Of a stretch of DNA of 64,000 bases, positions 11,424 to 23,206 are shown one piece after another (within the stretch, counting starts at the first letter, position 1; every line of letters starts with the position of its first letter). Under the pieces are notes generated by a model. That model worked only from the letters and a program-made list of their open reading frames with translations. It made no database searches and had not been told where the DNA came from. Made by a program: the position numbers and the translations under genes. The DNA is taken from contig NC_022998.1 of assembly GCF_000500935.1 (NCBI RefSeq), forward strand, positions 744,001-808,000. The letters are read 5' to 3'. The stretch comes from Spiroplasma apis B31. GTDB taxonomy: Bacteria > Bacillota_I > Bacilli_A > Mycoplasmatales > Mycoplasmataceae.

Positions 11424-12792
11424 AAAGATGGGTTTTTGAACAGTACTAGCTATGACATTAACTGCAACCATTGGTACAAGTATAATACTTACTTATGGTA
11501 ATGTTTATTCTTTAAGTCAAAACAATCCTTTATTGATGATTTTTGCTTGAATTATTGGTGGAATAATAATTCTTCCTGAAACTTTCATAATGATCGAACC
11601 AGCAATATCATTTAAAGAAAATGGTACCGCTTATAGTTGACTAAGGAGAGCAAACTGAAAGATTGTTGCCTTTTGGTTTGGATGAGTACTAACACTGTTT
11701 GTTTCTGCAGTAGCAATTGCTACTGCCAGTCTAGCGATAACAAACATTTTACAAGAGTTTACAAATTATCAAAACGAGTATCTGTGAAAATTTACGTCAA
11801 TATTGATATTATTTTTCATTGGTGGTACACAAATATTTGTTAAAAATATGAGTACTAAAAGTCAAATTGTCTTTATGGTTTTAAAAACCTTTCCAATTTT
11901 ATTCATATTAATATTGGCACTAATTTATGGTACAAAAGATGACTTACTAAGTTCAAACGCTATGAAAAAAAATTTAACAGAAGCTTATATCGGTGGTGCT
12001 TTTATGATACCTGCAATTACTATGACTATGTTCTCGTATTCAGGTACAGAAATACCTACATATGTTACTTCTGATACTAAAGAACCCGAGAAAACAACAC
12101 CAAAAGTTATTTTAGTCGGTGTCCTAGTTGTTATGTTAGTCTATCTAATATATGCAGTTGCTATCTTATCAATTGGTTCAGTTGGTGAAAATAAATTTTT
12201 AAATGTTTTTGCATATACTCCATATTGAGCAAAAATAGTATTCAATGCCATTGCTATTATCTTATTTGTTGGTGGCCTTAATTCCTATTTAGTCTATCAA
12301 ACTAGTTTAGTTCAAAAAATGGCATTAGAAAAAGACTTATCTCACCACTTTTTAAAAGAGTCTAAATTCTCAGGAAAGCCATATAACTCAATGTTGTTGT
12401 TGATGATTGCTGCTTCATTTTACATAATATTCAATGAAATTAGAGATTTATTGGGTTACTTTTCCCTTGCAGTTAGTGCTTTGAAAATAATAATGACCAC
12501 AAACGTTGTTTATTTAAGATTGAAAGACAAAGATTATAAGAAAGTATATAAAAATTGATTGTTTTGGTTGTTTGTAATATTTTCATACATTACTTGCATA
12601 TTAACTTTGGTTGGTTCAGTCATGATTATGATAAGTGGAATATCAACTAAGGAACTTTGAAAACCGATTGTTATGATTATATTAGTTATTTTGATTCTAC
12701 CTATTGGGGCTTTAAAATATTATATACAAAATAAAATTGAAGCAAAAAAAAGTAACGACACTAACCCTTCTCCAAAAACACTTGAAAAATAA
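11413..12792 (+). CDS. APC-superfamily amino acid permease
   Basis: The 459-residue product has about twelve transmembrane segments and many in-frame TGA codons. Typical APC features are the N-terminal TM1 with T-A-T-I-G-T, PETFIMIEPAISFKENGTAY (TM2 loop), MTMFSYSGTEIPTYVTSDTKEPEKTTPKV in TM6 and its following loop, and a short charged C-terminus. It takes up amino acids across the cell membrane; which ones cannot be read from sequence. The ATG at 11413 lies inside the end of the hydrolase gene. A terminator follows at 12847. Confidence 0.85.
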
Positions 12793-12846
12793 ACATTATC
12801 AAACAAATATGTTTTAAATTACTATCAGCTTTTAATTAAGTGACTG

Positions 12847-12872
12847 AAAAAACACCTTTAAAGGTGTTTTTT
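12847..12872 (+). terminator. Rho-independent terminator
   Basis: Perfect stem AAAAAACACCTTT/AAAGGTGTTTTTT ending in T. It closes the hydrolase-permease operon and could also work for the convergent ABC genes. Confidence 0.88.
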
Positions 12873-12914
12873 CTATTTAATAAATACCAAAATACTTGTT
12901 TGTTTTATAAAATA

Positions 12915-13670
12915 TTACTCTCATTTAAAAGTTTTAACCGCTAGATAACTTAACAAACCAGTATAGCCTATCAATATTAAATATAATCATCAAACTTCCC
13001 CAGTATTTAAACCATTGCAAAGATATTGCATTAAAACTACTGAGCACCCAGTGGGAGAAAGATATTGCACATACTTGAATCAAATATCCTTTGGATCTAA
13101 AACGTATGTTGGCACTGTTGCTCCTGTAAGAAACATTAGAGCGTATAATGCAATAATGGTTACAAATGTATTATTTTTTAGAGTCGTTGTATTATTTGCA
13201 ATGATAATAGACAACATGAAATGTATATAGAAAATAAATAGTGGCAAAAATATTAAAGTTAAGATCATTCTGGCCGAGATTTCAAGATTAAAAAAGATTA
13301 GGCTAATTGCTAAATTTATAGTGAAAATAATAAGATATGAACAGTAATAAAATATAATTAAAGATAATAGATACTTCTTTCTTGACCCTTCAGCTAATGA
13401 TATATGTTTGATTCTCTTATCTAATCTATCAGAACCTAAAATAATAGGTACATTAGCTATCGTAAAAGATAAAATCAGAAAAATAACTATTGAAGGCATA
13501 ATAAAATTCATCATATTGATATCACTACCGTGAAACTTAATAGAATATTTTCCTCACAAAAGTGCTATTGTTACATTTCATACAATTGGAAAAATAACAG
13601 AAAAAATAATATTGAATGGATTCTTAAAAAACTTATAGATTTGGAGTTTTATCAACGGTTTCATAATCAT
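12915..13670 (-). CDS. ABC-2 type exporter permease
   Basis: A 251-residue membrane protein of about six helices beginning MIMKPLIKLQIYKFFKNPFN. It has the ABC-2 hallmark region ERR-like SDRLDKRIKHISLAEGSRKKYL after TM2, and the later loop LMFLTGATVPTYVLDPKDIW...LSPTGCS, resembling the conserved P-x-x-LP...SP region near the end of ABC-2 permeases. Its start lies inside the 3' end of the ATPase gene (overlap of 32-38 bases; ATG at 13670 or 13664), so the two are coupled. The exporter belongs to the same class as 1-1134. Confidence 0.82.
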
Positions 13671-14322
13671 TTTCCTTTTCTAATATTTCTAAGTTATTTT
13701 TATAATCTGAACCTAAAGCAATATCTTTAACAATGTTGCCCTTTTCTAAATAAACTACCCTTTTGCAAAGACTAGCAACTTCACTAACATCATGCGAAAC
13801 AAGGATTAATGTAACTTTGTTTTTGTTAAGATATTCTTTTATTAAATTTATAATTTTTTTTCTTCATTGATAATCGAGGGATGTTGTTAGTTCGTCTAAC
13901 AACAATAAATTAGGTTTGTTAATAAAAGATATTAGCAGCTTGAACTTTTGCTTCTGACCACCAGAAAGCTTTGCATATTTTGCCTTTTTAAAGTCATCTA
14001 ACTCAAAAATTTGGAATAATTCATCTATATTTGCACTAGCTTTAAATAATTCATTATAAAAATTTGCAATTTGTTTTAAATTGATCTCATTATCAAATGA
14101 TGTTTCTTGAAAAACAGCATTCTTTCTAAGATCTTTATTATCGATTTTCAAGGTTCCTTCTGTAGGTTTTTTAGTACCTAAAATAATTTCACCTAAGGTT
14201 GATTTACCACTACCATTAACACCCATTATCCCTAAATGTTCATAATCATCTACTGTCAAGTGTTTTATATTTAATACAGCTTTTTTTTGATATATTTTTT
14301 TAATGTTTTCTATTATGTACAT
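13633..14322 (-). CDS. ABC transporter ATP-binding protein
   Basis: A roughly 229-residue ATPase with Walker A GVNGSGKST, Q-loop AVFQETS, signature LSGGQKQK, Walker B LLLLDE and switch His in LVSHDVSE. The Q-loop and signature are intact, so it should be active. The ATG at 14322 is preferred over the one at 14331 because the AAAGAAAGA ribosome site abuts the latter with no spacer. It partners with the overlapping ABC-2 permease 12915-13670. A terminator at 14403 separates it from the giant permease upstream. Confidence 0.88.
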
Positions 14323-14402
14323 AAAAATCATCTTTCTTTAATTTGAAATATTAAGTTTTCTTTAAAACTTAATTAAATATTAGCATATAAATCATTATTA
14401 TT

Positions 14403-14442
14403 AAAAAAACCATTCTAAATACTTAAGATTTAGAATGGTTTT
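14403..14442 (-). terminator. Rho-independent terminator
   Basis: Stem AAAACCATTCTAAAT/ATTTAGAATGGTTTT around a seven-base loop, immediately after the stop of the giant FtsX-type permease gene. Confidence 0.9.
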
Positions 14443-14451
14443 AGAGAGTTT

Positions 14452-17400
14452 TTAAGAAACACCTATTAACGATGCTAATTTAGTTTTTGACATACTATAT
14501 ATTATTACAAAGTAAGCGATTGCAAATATCAATAAACCAGAAACCAATATTATCGGGAACACAGTTCAACTAAATGATAAAGGCACTGCAATATTTAAAG
14601 ATATTAAAATTTTAGGAATTGCTGTGTAAATAATTAAAGTTACCAATACTTCTGCTAAAACTATTCCTATCAGTGTTAAAGGTAGGAATATCCACATAAT
14701 TATGGAGTTAACTTCACGCATCGAGTATCCTTGTATTCTCATATAGTTCATAAATCTTTTATATTTACCTACAAATAAGTCGGTGATTAAGTATATAACG
14801 ATGATGGCACTAATAATTGAAATACTTACAAAGACAATTGATAAACTCGTTGCTGAGCTAATCAAGTTTGAAGTAGCTTCTTTTCGTACTTTCATATAAT
14901 CAGTTTTACCAATTGCGGTTGCCATATATTGTTTGAAACCATCTGTTGTTATATTTCCATCTTTTGATTGGAAAATGATTCTTTGTAATTGATCTGATAT
15001 CATATCATTTGAACTCATTTTCGCATTACTTCAGATGTTTATACTTGTTTGACCAACTTTTACTCTTTCTTTAGGATTTTTATATCCAAGTATTTCATTA
15101 GCCTTTTCTTGATCAACAAATATTTTTGGTTGATCATAAGTATCTACTATATCAACAACTCTATAATTAATTTTAGATTCATTTGATAATTTATTATTAA
15201 CGAATAGACCTTCTTTAAGAGCTATGTTTCATCAATTGTTAGTTCCACCAAGTAAGTTAGTAATCTGAAGAGGTTCTCATTTATCACCACGATACATTCT
15301 CACATCAAAAGGTTTTACAGTAATATTTTCATTAGTTGTGTCTACATCAAATCCAGAATACTCTTTATACTTACTATTAACTTCTTTCAATAGTTCTTGG
15401 TTAAATAGTTTTTTAGGGATTTTCAATTGGATATTTTGTAATTTGTTATAGTTACTTAGCTTATCATTATCTCTATAATTCCATTCAGACAACTTATCAT
15501 CATTTTGCTCATAAAAAGTTAGTTTACTTAAATCCATTGAGAAGACGTCTTTAGTATTTTTAGAATCAGAATAGCTTCATCAATCGTTATTTACGGGTGT
15601 AAATGAGTTATTTTCAGATTTTAACTCTATTATATTTTGTTCAGTTGCTAAATTAATTTTTGAACCGATATTGTATCCTTTTAATTTAAGTTTCCTATTT
15701 ATAATGATTGGTATTTCATCATCTCGCATACTTTCAAATAACTTGCTTCTATTTTTGAAACCTATACCTTTGAAATTAGACTCTTTATCCAAACCATATC
15801 CAAGAACATTTATACCGTCTTTTGATCCATCTAATATTCTAGCGTCGAATTTTGTAAATAGCTCATCTTCATTTGAGTTGAAAGGAATTGAACCAAATCC
15901 ATATGTAAAGTTCTTAAATTCTGAATCATCATTATCCCATAGTTGCTTAATAGATGATGGCAAGATGTTATTAGAAATTTCTTTTATACTTTCTTTATAT
16001 GACCTTTTTTTATTGTCACAACTTAGTGGTTTTTGATTGAATAGTTTAGGAATAACTTCACAAGTTAATTGATTTAGATACGTTAGAACAAGATTTTCTT
16101 CCCCTTTATTAAATAAACTTTCATAATGGTCTACCATTTTATCCATTATTCCAACTGATAATACATTTCCTTTAAATGTAAATAAATTATTTATCAACAT
16201 TTTTTCAAAGTAATTTTTATAATCTCCCGAGTTTTCCTTTCAATAATTTTTAGATGCTTTATCTTCACCAAATAAAGTCACTTCTTTTCCTTCTTTGGTT
16301 TTTATAATACCTGAAAAAGTTGAAGCATCCATAGTACTTTGAGTAATATTGTTATTCAAATTATAAAATGAATATCTAGACAAAGGGTTATTTGGCGTAT
16401 TGTAGGAGTATGTGTAGTCATTATTGTAACGAACATTTCGGTAATATTCATTGGACATTGTTGATAAAATGCTAGGTGTGGCTACAGAAACCATTAAAAT
16501 TATTGAAGAAATGAACATCACTGTCAAAAAGATGAAAATATCTTTTAAAGAGACAGAAACAATAACACCTCTTAATTTAGAAGTAAAATTGATATATTTA
16601 ATGAGCGAGAATATTCTAACTAAAAACAAATTAGGATGCGAGCTTTTTGAAGGTTGTAATAATGTTAAAGGACTTTGTCTAACAGTTAAATATGCTGTCA
16701 TATAGACCATAAAACCGACAACAAGGAAGAACCCTAATCACATTATTAATAAAAATTTTCAATCAATTGTTAACATTGAAGGAATATTAAAATAATATTC
16801 AAAAATGTTCATGATTGGAGTTTGCAAGAATACACTTATTGCTCAACCAATTGGAACTGTAATAATTATTGGTAACGTCATATACATTACATAATTCACT
16901 AATATTTTATTATTGGTGGTTCCTAATGATTTTAGGGTACCTATTTGAGATCTTTGAGATATTAAGATTTTTCGTACAATATTGTATACCACAAATAAAA
17001 TTATTAGTAAGAATATGACACAAAATACTACTGCTATTAATAAAAATAACTTTGTGACACTACCAAACAGTGTACTTCTTAAATTTATCAAATTAGTATC
17101 TTTATAACTTTGGACATTTATTCTTGACAAATCTGAGGTTTCACTTAAAGAACCTTTGCTAGCATAGGCTTCTTGTTGTTCTTTTACTTCATTTATATTA
17201 ACCAAATTATCTGCTGCATATAATTTAAACTTAGCAAGGTTGTCTTTTTTCTCATGTATCTTTCCGTGATAATACATATACCCTCTACTAACGTCTTGGT
17301 ATTTACTATCATCAACAATGTTATTTTTTTGATTGTTAGTTTCGTTAAACATTGTTCTAAAGGTATCATTTGATATATAAAATATCGCTTCATTTTGTTG

Positions 17401-18888
17401 ATTAGTTAATAAGTCTTCTTCGTAGATTGATGGATACACATTTTGAGAGTCAACACCAATTGCATCTAATCTAAGGGCTCCATTTTTACCCTGACCAGGA
17501 AAGATTTCATACTCATCTCCTAATTCCATATTATTATATTTAGCATAACCACTTGATACCATGAAACTTTTTTCAGTAAACAGAGATCCATCATCAACTT
17601 TTAAACTTTCGTAAATAGTGTAATTTTTTCTATTATAGAATTTTACAATATTTTCATTTTTTTCGTTTTTTTCATTATAGAATGCAGAAACATATCTAAA
17701 CTTTTTACCAGATGAGTCTCACATAACAACTTCACTTGTTAAATCAATATTAAAATCTGAGAGATCACCTAATAAAGAATAATAATTTTTAAATAAATCT
17801 CTAGAGATTAATGGATTAGACTTTATATTATATGGATTATTATTAGTACCTGGATTTATAAAAAGGTTATAAGCAGAAAAGTTTTTAATTAAATAACTTC
17901 CAAACTTTTTAAGTGTGTTATCTGGGTCCAAATCTTTACCATTCAGTTTAAAGTTTATATCTTCACAAATAAAATATGAATTTTGATCGTCTTTATCGCC
18001 CTTTACTATGTTACCAATTCTACCATTATAACCGTTTTTGATGATATCATCTTTGGTTTTATCACCATTTATACCATCACCATTTATGTATTTATTCATC
18101 TTTTGTACTTTATCATCTTTTAGTGTTTCATAGTAATTCACCATAGAAGACTTTATAACTGATGTGATTGAAGAGTTATTAACATAGAACATATAATCAA
18201 AAATATCAAGAGCAGTTTTTTCTGTTTTCTTAGATAATTTGCCTTGGAAATAATCATTTTTTTCATATAACTGACCAATTAATGATCTTTTGAATGCATT
18301 AGAGTTTTTATTAAATCTATAAAAACTTCCAAACTCCATACTTCTGACTTTTTCTATTTTTTGTTCCTTAGTAAAATTAAGTATGTAATCTTTTTCAGAT
18401 GTTGGCTTATAACTTAAGTCTTTTTCTGAAGATATTACGTTTGGTTCTACATCACCAAAGTGAAAGTTAATTCATTTTTTGCCACCATTACCTTTGTCAC
18501 CAATTATATATATGCTTGAATCATAGCTACTTTTGTTTTCTTTTAATCCATCTTTAAATGTATATGCTTTTAAAACACCGTCGTTTCCACCAATCGTAAG
18601 TGTTGGAAAGTAATTATCTTTATAATCTTTTACTAAATCTGAATCAAATGCAAATCACGGCGACAAAGTTTGTGTATCGTTAGATTTATATTTACTAGAA
18701 GTATATCTAAATGAGTAATCGTGGTGTTTACTATGACTAGATACCTGATTATTGGTTCTTAATAGATTGGAAGCCGATATACCAAAAGTTGCTGTAAAAA
18801 TTACAGCAATACTAATTAGTATAATATATATTGAAAATTGTATATAATCTTTCAAAAGGTTTTTCAAACCATTTTTAAATAATAGCAT
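14452..18888 (-). CDS. Giant FtsX-family ABC transporter permease (about 1478 aa)
   Basis: One frame across many TGA codons. Membrane plan: TM1 near residues 15-40 (FSIYIILISIAVIFTATF), a ~570-residue external domain, TM2-4 near 610-725 with the FtsX/MacB-type loop RSQIGTLKSLGTTNNKI, TM5 near 781-800, a second ~490-residue external domain, then TM6-8 near 1335-1465. This is the duplicated MacB/FtsX layout with enlarged ectodomains, as found in Mollicutes. The ATG at 18888 is preferred over 18897 because AAGGA is well spaced from it. The stop of lipoprotein copy 3 lies 12 bases upstream, so it is in the same operon. No dedicated ATPase is adjacent on this side of the terminator. Confidence 0.85.
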
Positions 18889-18900
18889 CGTCCACATTCC

Positions 18901-21234
18901 TTAATATATATTGAAAAACTCCAAATCTTTATCATTATAACATTTCAAAGAAGTTATAACTCACAAAGGTGTATCTGGGTCTTTACTAATATTTTCCCAT
19001 ATTATTTTATATTTGTTACGAACATTTTTATAATTATTGTAATTACCTAAACCATCATATTTTATTAGATCTTCATCATTGAAATTACCATTGAACATGC
19101 TGTTGTTTATTAAAACTTCACCTGAAATTCTTGATTTATCTATTTTGTTTTCTAAAGTTTTGGCAACCTCTTCTTGATGTTTGATTTTAGTTTGATAAGG
19201 ATTAAAGTTTTCTGGAACATCTATTTTTTTATATTGATTTGATGCATTTGAAGAGATATCACCGATTCCTTGATATTCTAAGTCAAATTCAAGTTTGGCA
19301 CCAATACTTGTATTACTAGTTGAAGAAATATTTACATTTTTAGAAACTCAGTAGTTATCATCTATCAAGTATTTGATTAATTTATTATGAACATCTTGCA
19401 TTTCATTTGAAACTGTATTTTTGAATCCTGCAAATAATTGTCTAAATTCTTTTGAACCGATTGCGTTGTCATTTTTTAATCCATCAAAAGATCTTTTTAA
19501 GAAACTACCATCTTTGAACTTACCATTATCATAGCCTAGAATTTTCAAATACTGTTTTTTAGAGGCGAGGTCGAATGAACTAAATTTAAAGTTTTCAAGT
19601 TTATCCATAAATTCACCAGCTTGTTTCACTTGCTCTTTTATATCATCATTGGTAGCATCTTCAAAAACCCTATTAAGCATATTTAAAAGATTTATTCCTC
19701 CTTGACCATCATTTTGAATAACGCTATTTCATAAGCTTCTATCTTTGTCAATTTGATTTAATTGAGACGAATAAGCTTTTTCAAATGGAGTGTTTTTACC
19801 GATCATTAAACGATTTGTGAACTCAACTTTTTGTTCTTTATTAAGATTTTTATAAATGCTAGTTAGATCCATAATAATATTTTTTAAGTACTTCATATTA
19901 GTTCCGTTTTCGTTTATGTCATTTGGCATTAACCCATATAACTTATCAAAACCGATATTTTCAGGTTTTGGGCTTGGAATTAAACCACTTCCACCGACAT
20001 CTGGTGCTTTATCTAATTTAAAGTAATCTTTATTATCATCAAAACCAACTGTTTTAAGGTAATCAACAACTTCTTTATTATTTAATAAATTGTAAAATCC
20101 TTCTCATCCAGAAGTTATTAATTTAAATCCCTGTTGTTGCATTAAAGTATGTGCATTTGGAGAGAATAATCCACCGGCCTCGGTAACTCTTGTAGGTAGC
20201 ACATAGTTAAGATATTCCCCTAATACCAATGCTCCAGACTCGGTTTCAAAAATATTATCTGGCATACCACCAAACATGTTAATATAACCATTAATATTCA
20301 TTTTTCCAGCAGTATTAGTTAGTAATGAACCTGTGTTATTAAATTCTAAATCTTTGCCCTTAAATTTAAGCTTTGAGCCATATTGGTCATCTGTATTATT
20401 TGCCTTTGAAATTTTTATTTCATTCTTCAATTTAGTATTAATATCTAATGGATTTATTTTGTTTGCATTATTTTTACCTTTTGTTGTGCTTATTAAACTG
20501 TTATATCATGCATAACCACCACCATTTGTTCCACCTTTTTTATCAGTTGCACTAGATTTAGGTCCACTTGTACTATTTGTATCTCCTGGAAAACCACCAT
20601 CAAGACCATTGTTTAATAAAAAGTTAGTTAAGGCACCTGTATCTTGAATACCTCAACTTAAGTTTCTTCTTTCTTGGTTATTTGATAATTTTAAATCTTT
20701 ATTAAGACCTGCAAGATAACCAGTTGCATTATCTTTAGGTTTATTGTTTCCAACATTACCACTTGCAGAAAAGGTATCTTCAAATGAATAGCCTCCATTA
20801 TTACCTTTGATAAAGTTTTGATAAAAGTCATCATCATACATACCCATAACATAACTTGCATACATACCTGCATAATTATCAACATCAAACTTATTAATGC
20901 TTGGAAACATAAGATTTTTGAATTTAATCACATCTTCCAAGGCGTTTATTTGTTTATTCTCGAATGAGTATGAAGTTGGTATTCTTAAAGCTGTATTAGT
21001 TGGTGTTAGATACATTGATAAAATTTCATTTAAATTATAATTTAAGTTTTCGTGTCTACTACCTATTATCATTTTAGTAATAGATTTAACACCATCGAAC
21101 ATATCTTTTTGTAAAGTTGTTAAATTTTCTGAATTATTATTGGACTCTTTATGTTTATTGCCACAAGCAAGTGTGGCTGAAGAAGAAGCCCCTACTATAG
21201 TTGTTATTGCTAAAATATTCAGCATTTTTCTCAT
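18901..21234 (-). CDS. Large surface lipoprotein, paralogous family copy 3 (777 aa)
   Basis: The leader MRKMLNILAITTIVGASSSA ends in lipobox TLAC with Cys24. It is collinear with copies 1 and 2 over its whole length, including SRHENLNYNLNEILSMYLTP, GMYASYVMGMYDDDFYQN, SGNVGNNKPKDNATGY, NIFETESGALVLGE and the closing EFFNIY. It is the middle gene of a compact set: TPPN-tail membrane protein, this lipoprotein, then the giant FtsX permease. This is the most complete of the three cassettes. The arrangement suggests that the lipoprotein works with the permease ectodomains, but that is inference. Confidence 0.87.
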
Positions 21235-21271
21235 TTTCTTTTTCTCCTTAAATTCAATTAATCTTGTTAAA

Positions 21272-22054
21272 TTAAATGAATTTAAGGTTTGGAGGTGTAG
21301 TTCCTTTTTTAAATATGAGTATAATATTAGAAAACTTTACTTTTATTATTAAAAAAACAGATTTTCTTACTAAATTTAGAAATAGTTTTATTTTTTCTAT
21401 AAAAAGTAAGATTATTGTAGCAATACTCAAACCAAGAATAGCTTTTTTATAAATAGAAATATTTTTGAGTATAATATAATTTCTAAAATCTATCATTTTC
21501 TTGAATATAATTGAAGCCAACTTGTAAAGTATCACCATTACAAATAGAAGTGTAGAAAAAAGTATCGGTAAAAAGGCAAAAGACATCATTAAAATTAATT
21601 CATAAATTAAGTATTGAATATTGAATATCTCTATGAAACCAAAAAGTGAAGAAGTTAATACGTTATCTTTATAATTTTGGTGAACCAAGCTTTCGATATT
21701 GCATTCTTTAACCATAACATTAATTATAAATAATCCAAGAAATGGTATCACTAAAAGAAAGAATCTATAACTGAAATAAATAAAAGTCTTAAATATTTCT
21801 TTAGTGGTTATTTTATTCTTCATTAATAAACTTAGTTTCTCACGTTTAGAATATTTGACAAGAACAGTTATGTATATGCAATTTATAAAAATAGCAAATG
21901 TTATATTAAGAACAACTTTAAATATTATAAAAATATTTATATTTTCAAAAGTGACAAAATAATTTTCTAATATAAAAGATGTAACAAATAATGACATCAA
22001 TGTCAAAAAGAGCAATACTTTTAAGCATATAAAATGTTGTTTACTTGCTCTCAT
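21272..22054 (-). CDS. Membrane protein with C-terminal TPPN tail, unknown function
   Basis: The 260-residue product has about five or six hydrophobic segments (for example LLFLTLMSLFVTSFI, FLLVIPFLGLFIINVMV, ILILKNISIYKK-AILGLSIATIILLF) and ends KKGTTPPNLKFI. The ATG at 22054 is chosen over a TTG at 22081 because AGAGGTG is correctly spaced before it. It is the first gene of the set that continues with large lipoprotein copy 3. Its tail matches those of 1448-2269 and 5979-6653, although overall sequence similarity is low by eye. No family was recognised. Confidence 0.72.
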   Translation of the reverse strand: MRASKQHFICLKVLLFLTLMSLFVTSFILENYFVTFENINIFIIFKVVLNITFAIFINCIYITVLVKYSKREKLSLLMKNKITTKEIFKTFIYFSYRFFLLVIPFLGLFIINVMVKECNIESLVHQNYKDNVLTSSLFGFIEIFNIQYLIYELILMMSFAFLPILFSTLLFVMVILYKLASIIFKKMIDFRNYIILKNISIYKKAILGLSIATIILLFIEKIKLFLNLVRKSVFLIIKVKFSNIILIFKKGTTPPNLKFI

Positions 22055-22177
22055 AAAAACACCTCTTTTGAGTTTTCTCAAACTTATTTAAAACTTACTT
22101 TATAATAAAGTAAAAAGCAAGTTATTTGACTTAAATATTTGAGTTGGGTAATCATTTTAAAATTTTTCTCAAGAATT

Positions 22178-22204
22178 AAAAAAACTCCTAAAAGTTTAGG
22201 AGTT
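22178..22204 (-). terminator. Rho-independent terminator
   Basis: Stem AACTCCTAAA/TTTAGGAGTT with an A run on the plus strand (U run on the minus transcript), downstream of the gene ending at 22228. Confidence 0.85.
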
Positions 22205-22227
22205 AAGTGTTTTCATATATCTAATGA

Positions 22228-23094
22228 TTAAATTTCAAAAAAGTCTAAAAATATGTGGTCGTATATTCTTTCCATTCAATACAGTTTGTGTGAAGCTGAT
22301 TTACTAAATTTGCTTTTCAAACGAGATTGAAGTAAATCGTAATAACTTGTTCATATTTTTGAGTAAGTTTTTAAAATTTCGTTATTTATTTCTTTAATAT
22401 CTTTTGCTTCTCTATTATTTAGATCATCTTGACTTAATAGTACAAATATTCCGTTTTTAGATTTTAAATTTGGTTTTACGCAAGTTAAGTTTAAATAATT
22501 GCTTTCAAATTCAACATCATCAAATAAACTTTCATTTGAATAATATTGATCTTTAATTAACTTGATGTAGTTAGAAGTTACTGATTGGTTTCCAGCTGCC
22601 ATAGTATTGAATGAATTAATAAATGTTGGTACTAATAGCATGTCCATAGAAACCATTGTAAAAGCTTTTACAACAGTTAATTTTGGGCTAGTTTCCAAAA
22701 ATGTTAGAATTTCATATTTTACCAAGACTGCTGTAAAGAAATTTGAAGCAACTGTTCAAAATAAAAATGTCAATGGTGAGAAATCAATATTTCTTTGAAC
22801 ATACACTTTAGTACGGTCAACATGTAATTGAATTTTAAATACACTTATTGATTTATAATAAGTATTTATTTTAAATCAATTTATCAAAACAAATTTAAAT
22901 AATAAATAACCTGCACCAATAAAAATCAAAATACTTAAGTAGCTTATGTTATAAAAAAAATTATATATAAATACAATAAGTACTGATAATAATATTGTTT
23001 GATCTAAAATGAAATATGAAAACGCACCCTTTTTAAGTCTCATTAAACCATTAATGAACTTCATCTGATCTTTTACAAGATTTGGTTTTTCCAT
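22228..23094 (-). CDS. Membrane protein of unknown function
   Basis: The 288-residue product begins MEKPNLVKDQMKFINGLMRL. It has two helices near residues 27-70 (ILLSVLIVFIYNFFYNISYLSILIFIGAGYLLF), another pair near 100-150, and a soluble C-terminal half rich in Asn, Asp and Lys ending HIFLDFFEI. The frame is one across TGA codons near 22876 and 22351. Neither a family nor a catalytic motif was recognised. It is flanked by unrelated membrane genes and has its own terminator. Confidence 0.65.
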
Positions 23095-23206
23095 AAATTT
23101 CTCCTTTTTATATATATTGATAATAAATTATTATATATAAAAAAAACAAATAGTCATTATTAAGTGTAATACTTTTATTTTTTAAAAAAAATTTTCTTTT
23201 TGAAAA

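Noticed and set aside
14452-18888. Apparent chain of seven broken genes (pseudogene cluster)
   Set aside because: All pieces are in one frame and are separated only by TGA, which is Trp here; it is one intact gene.
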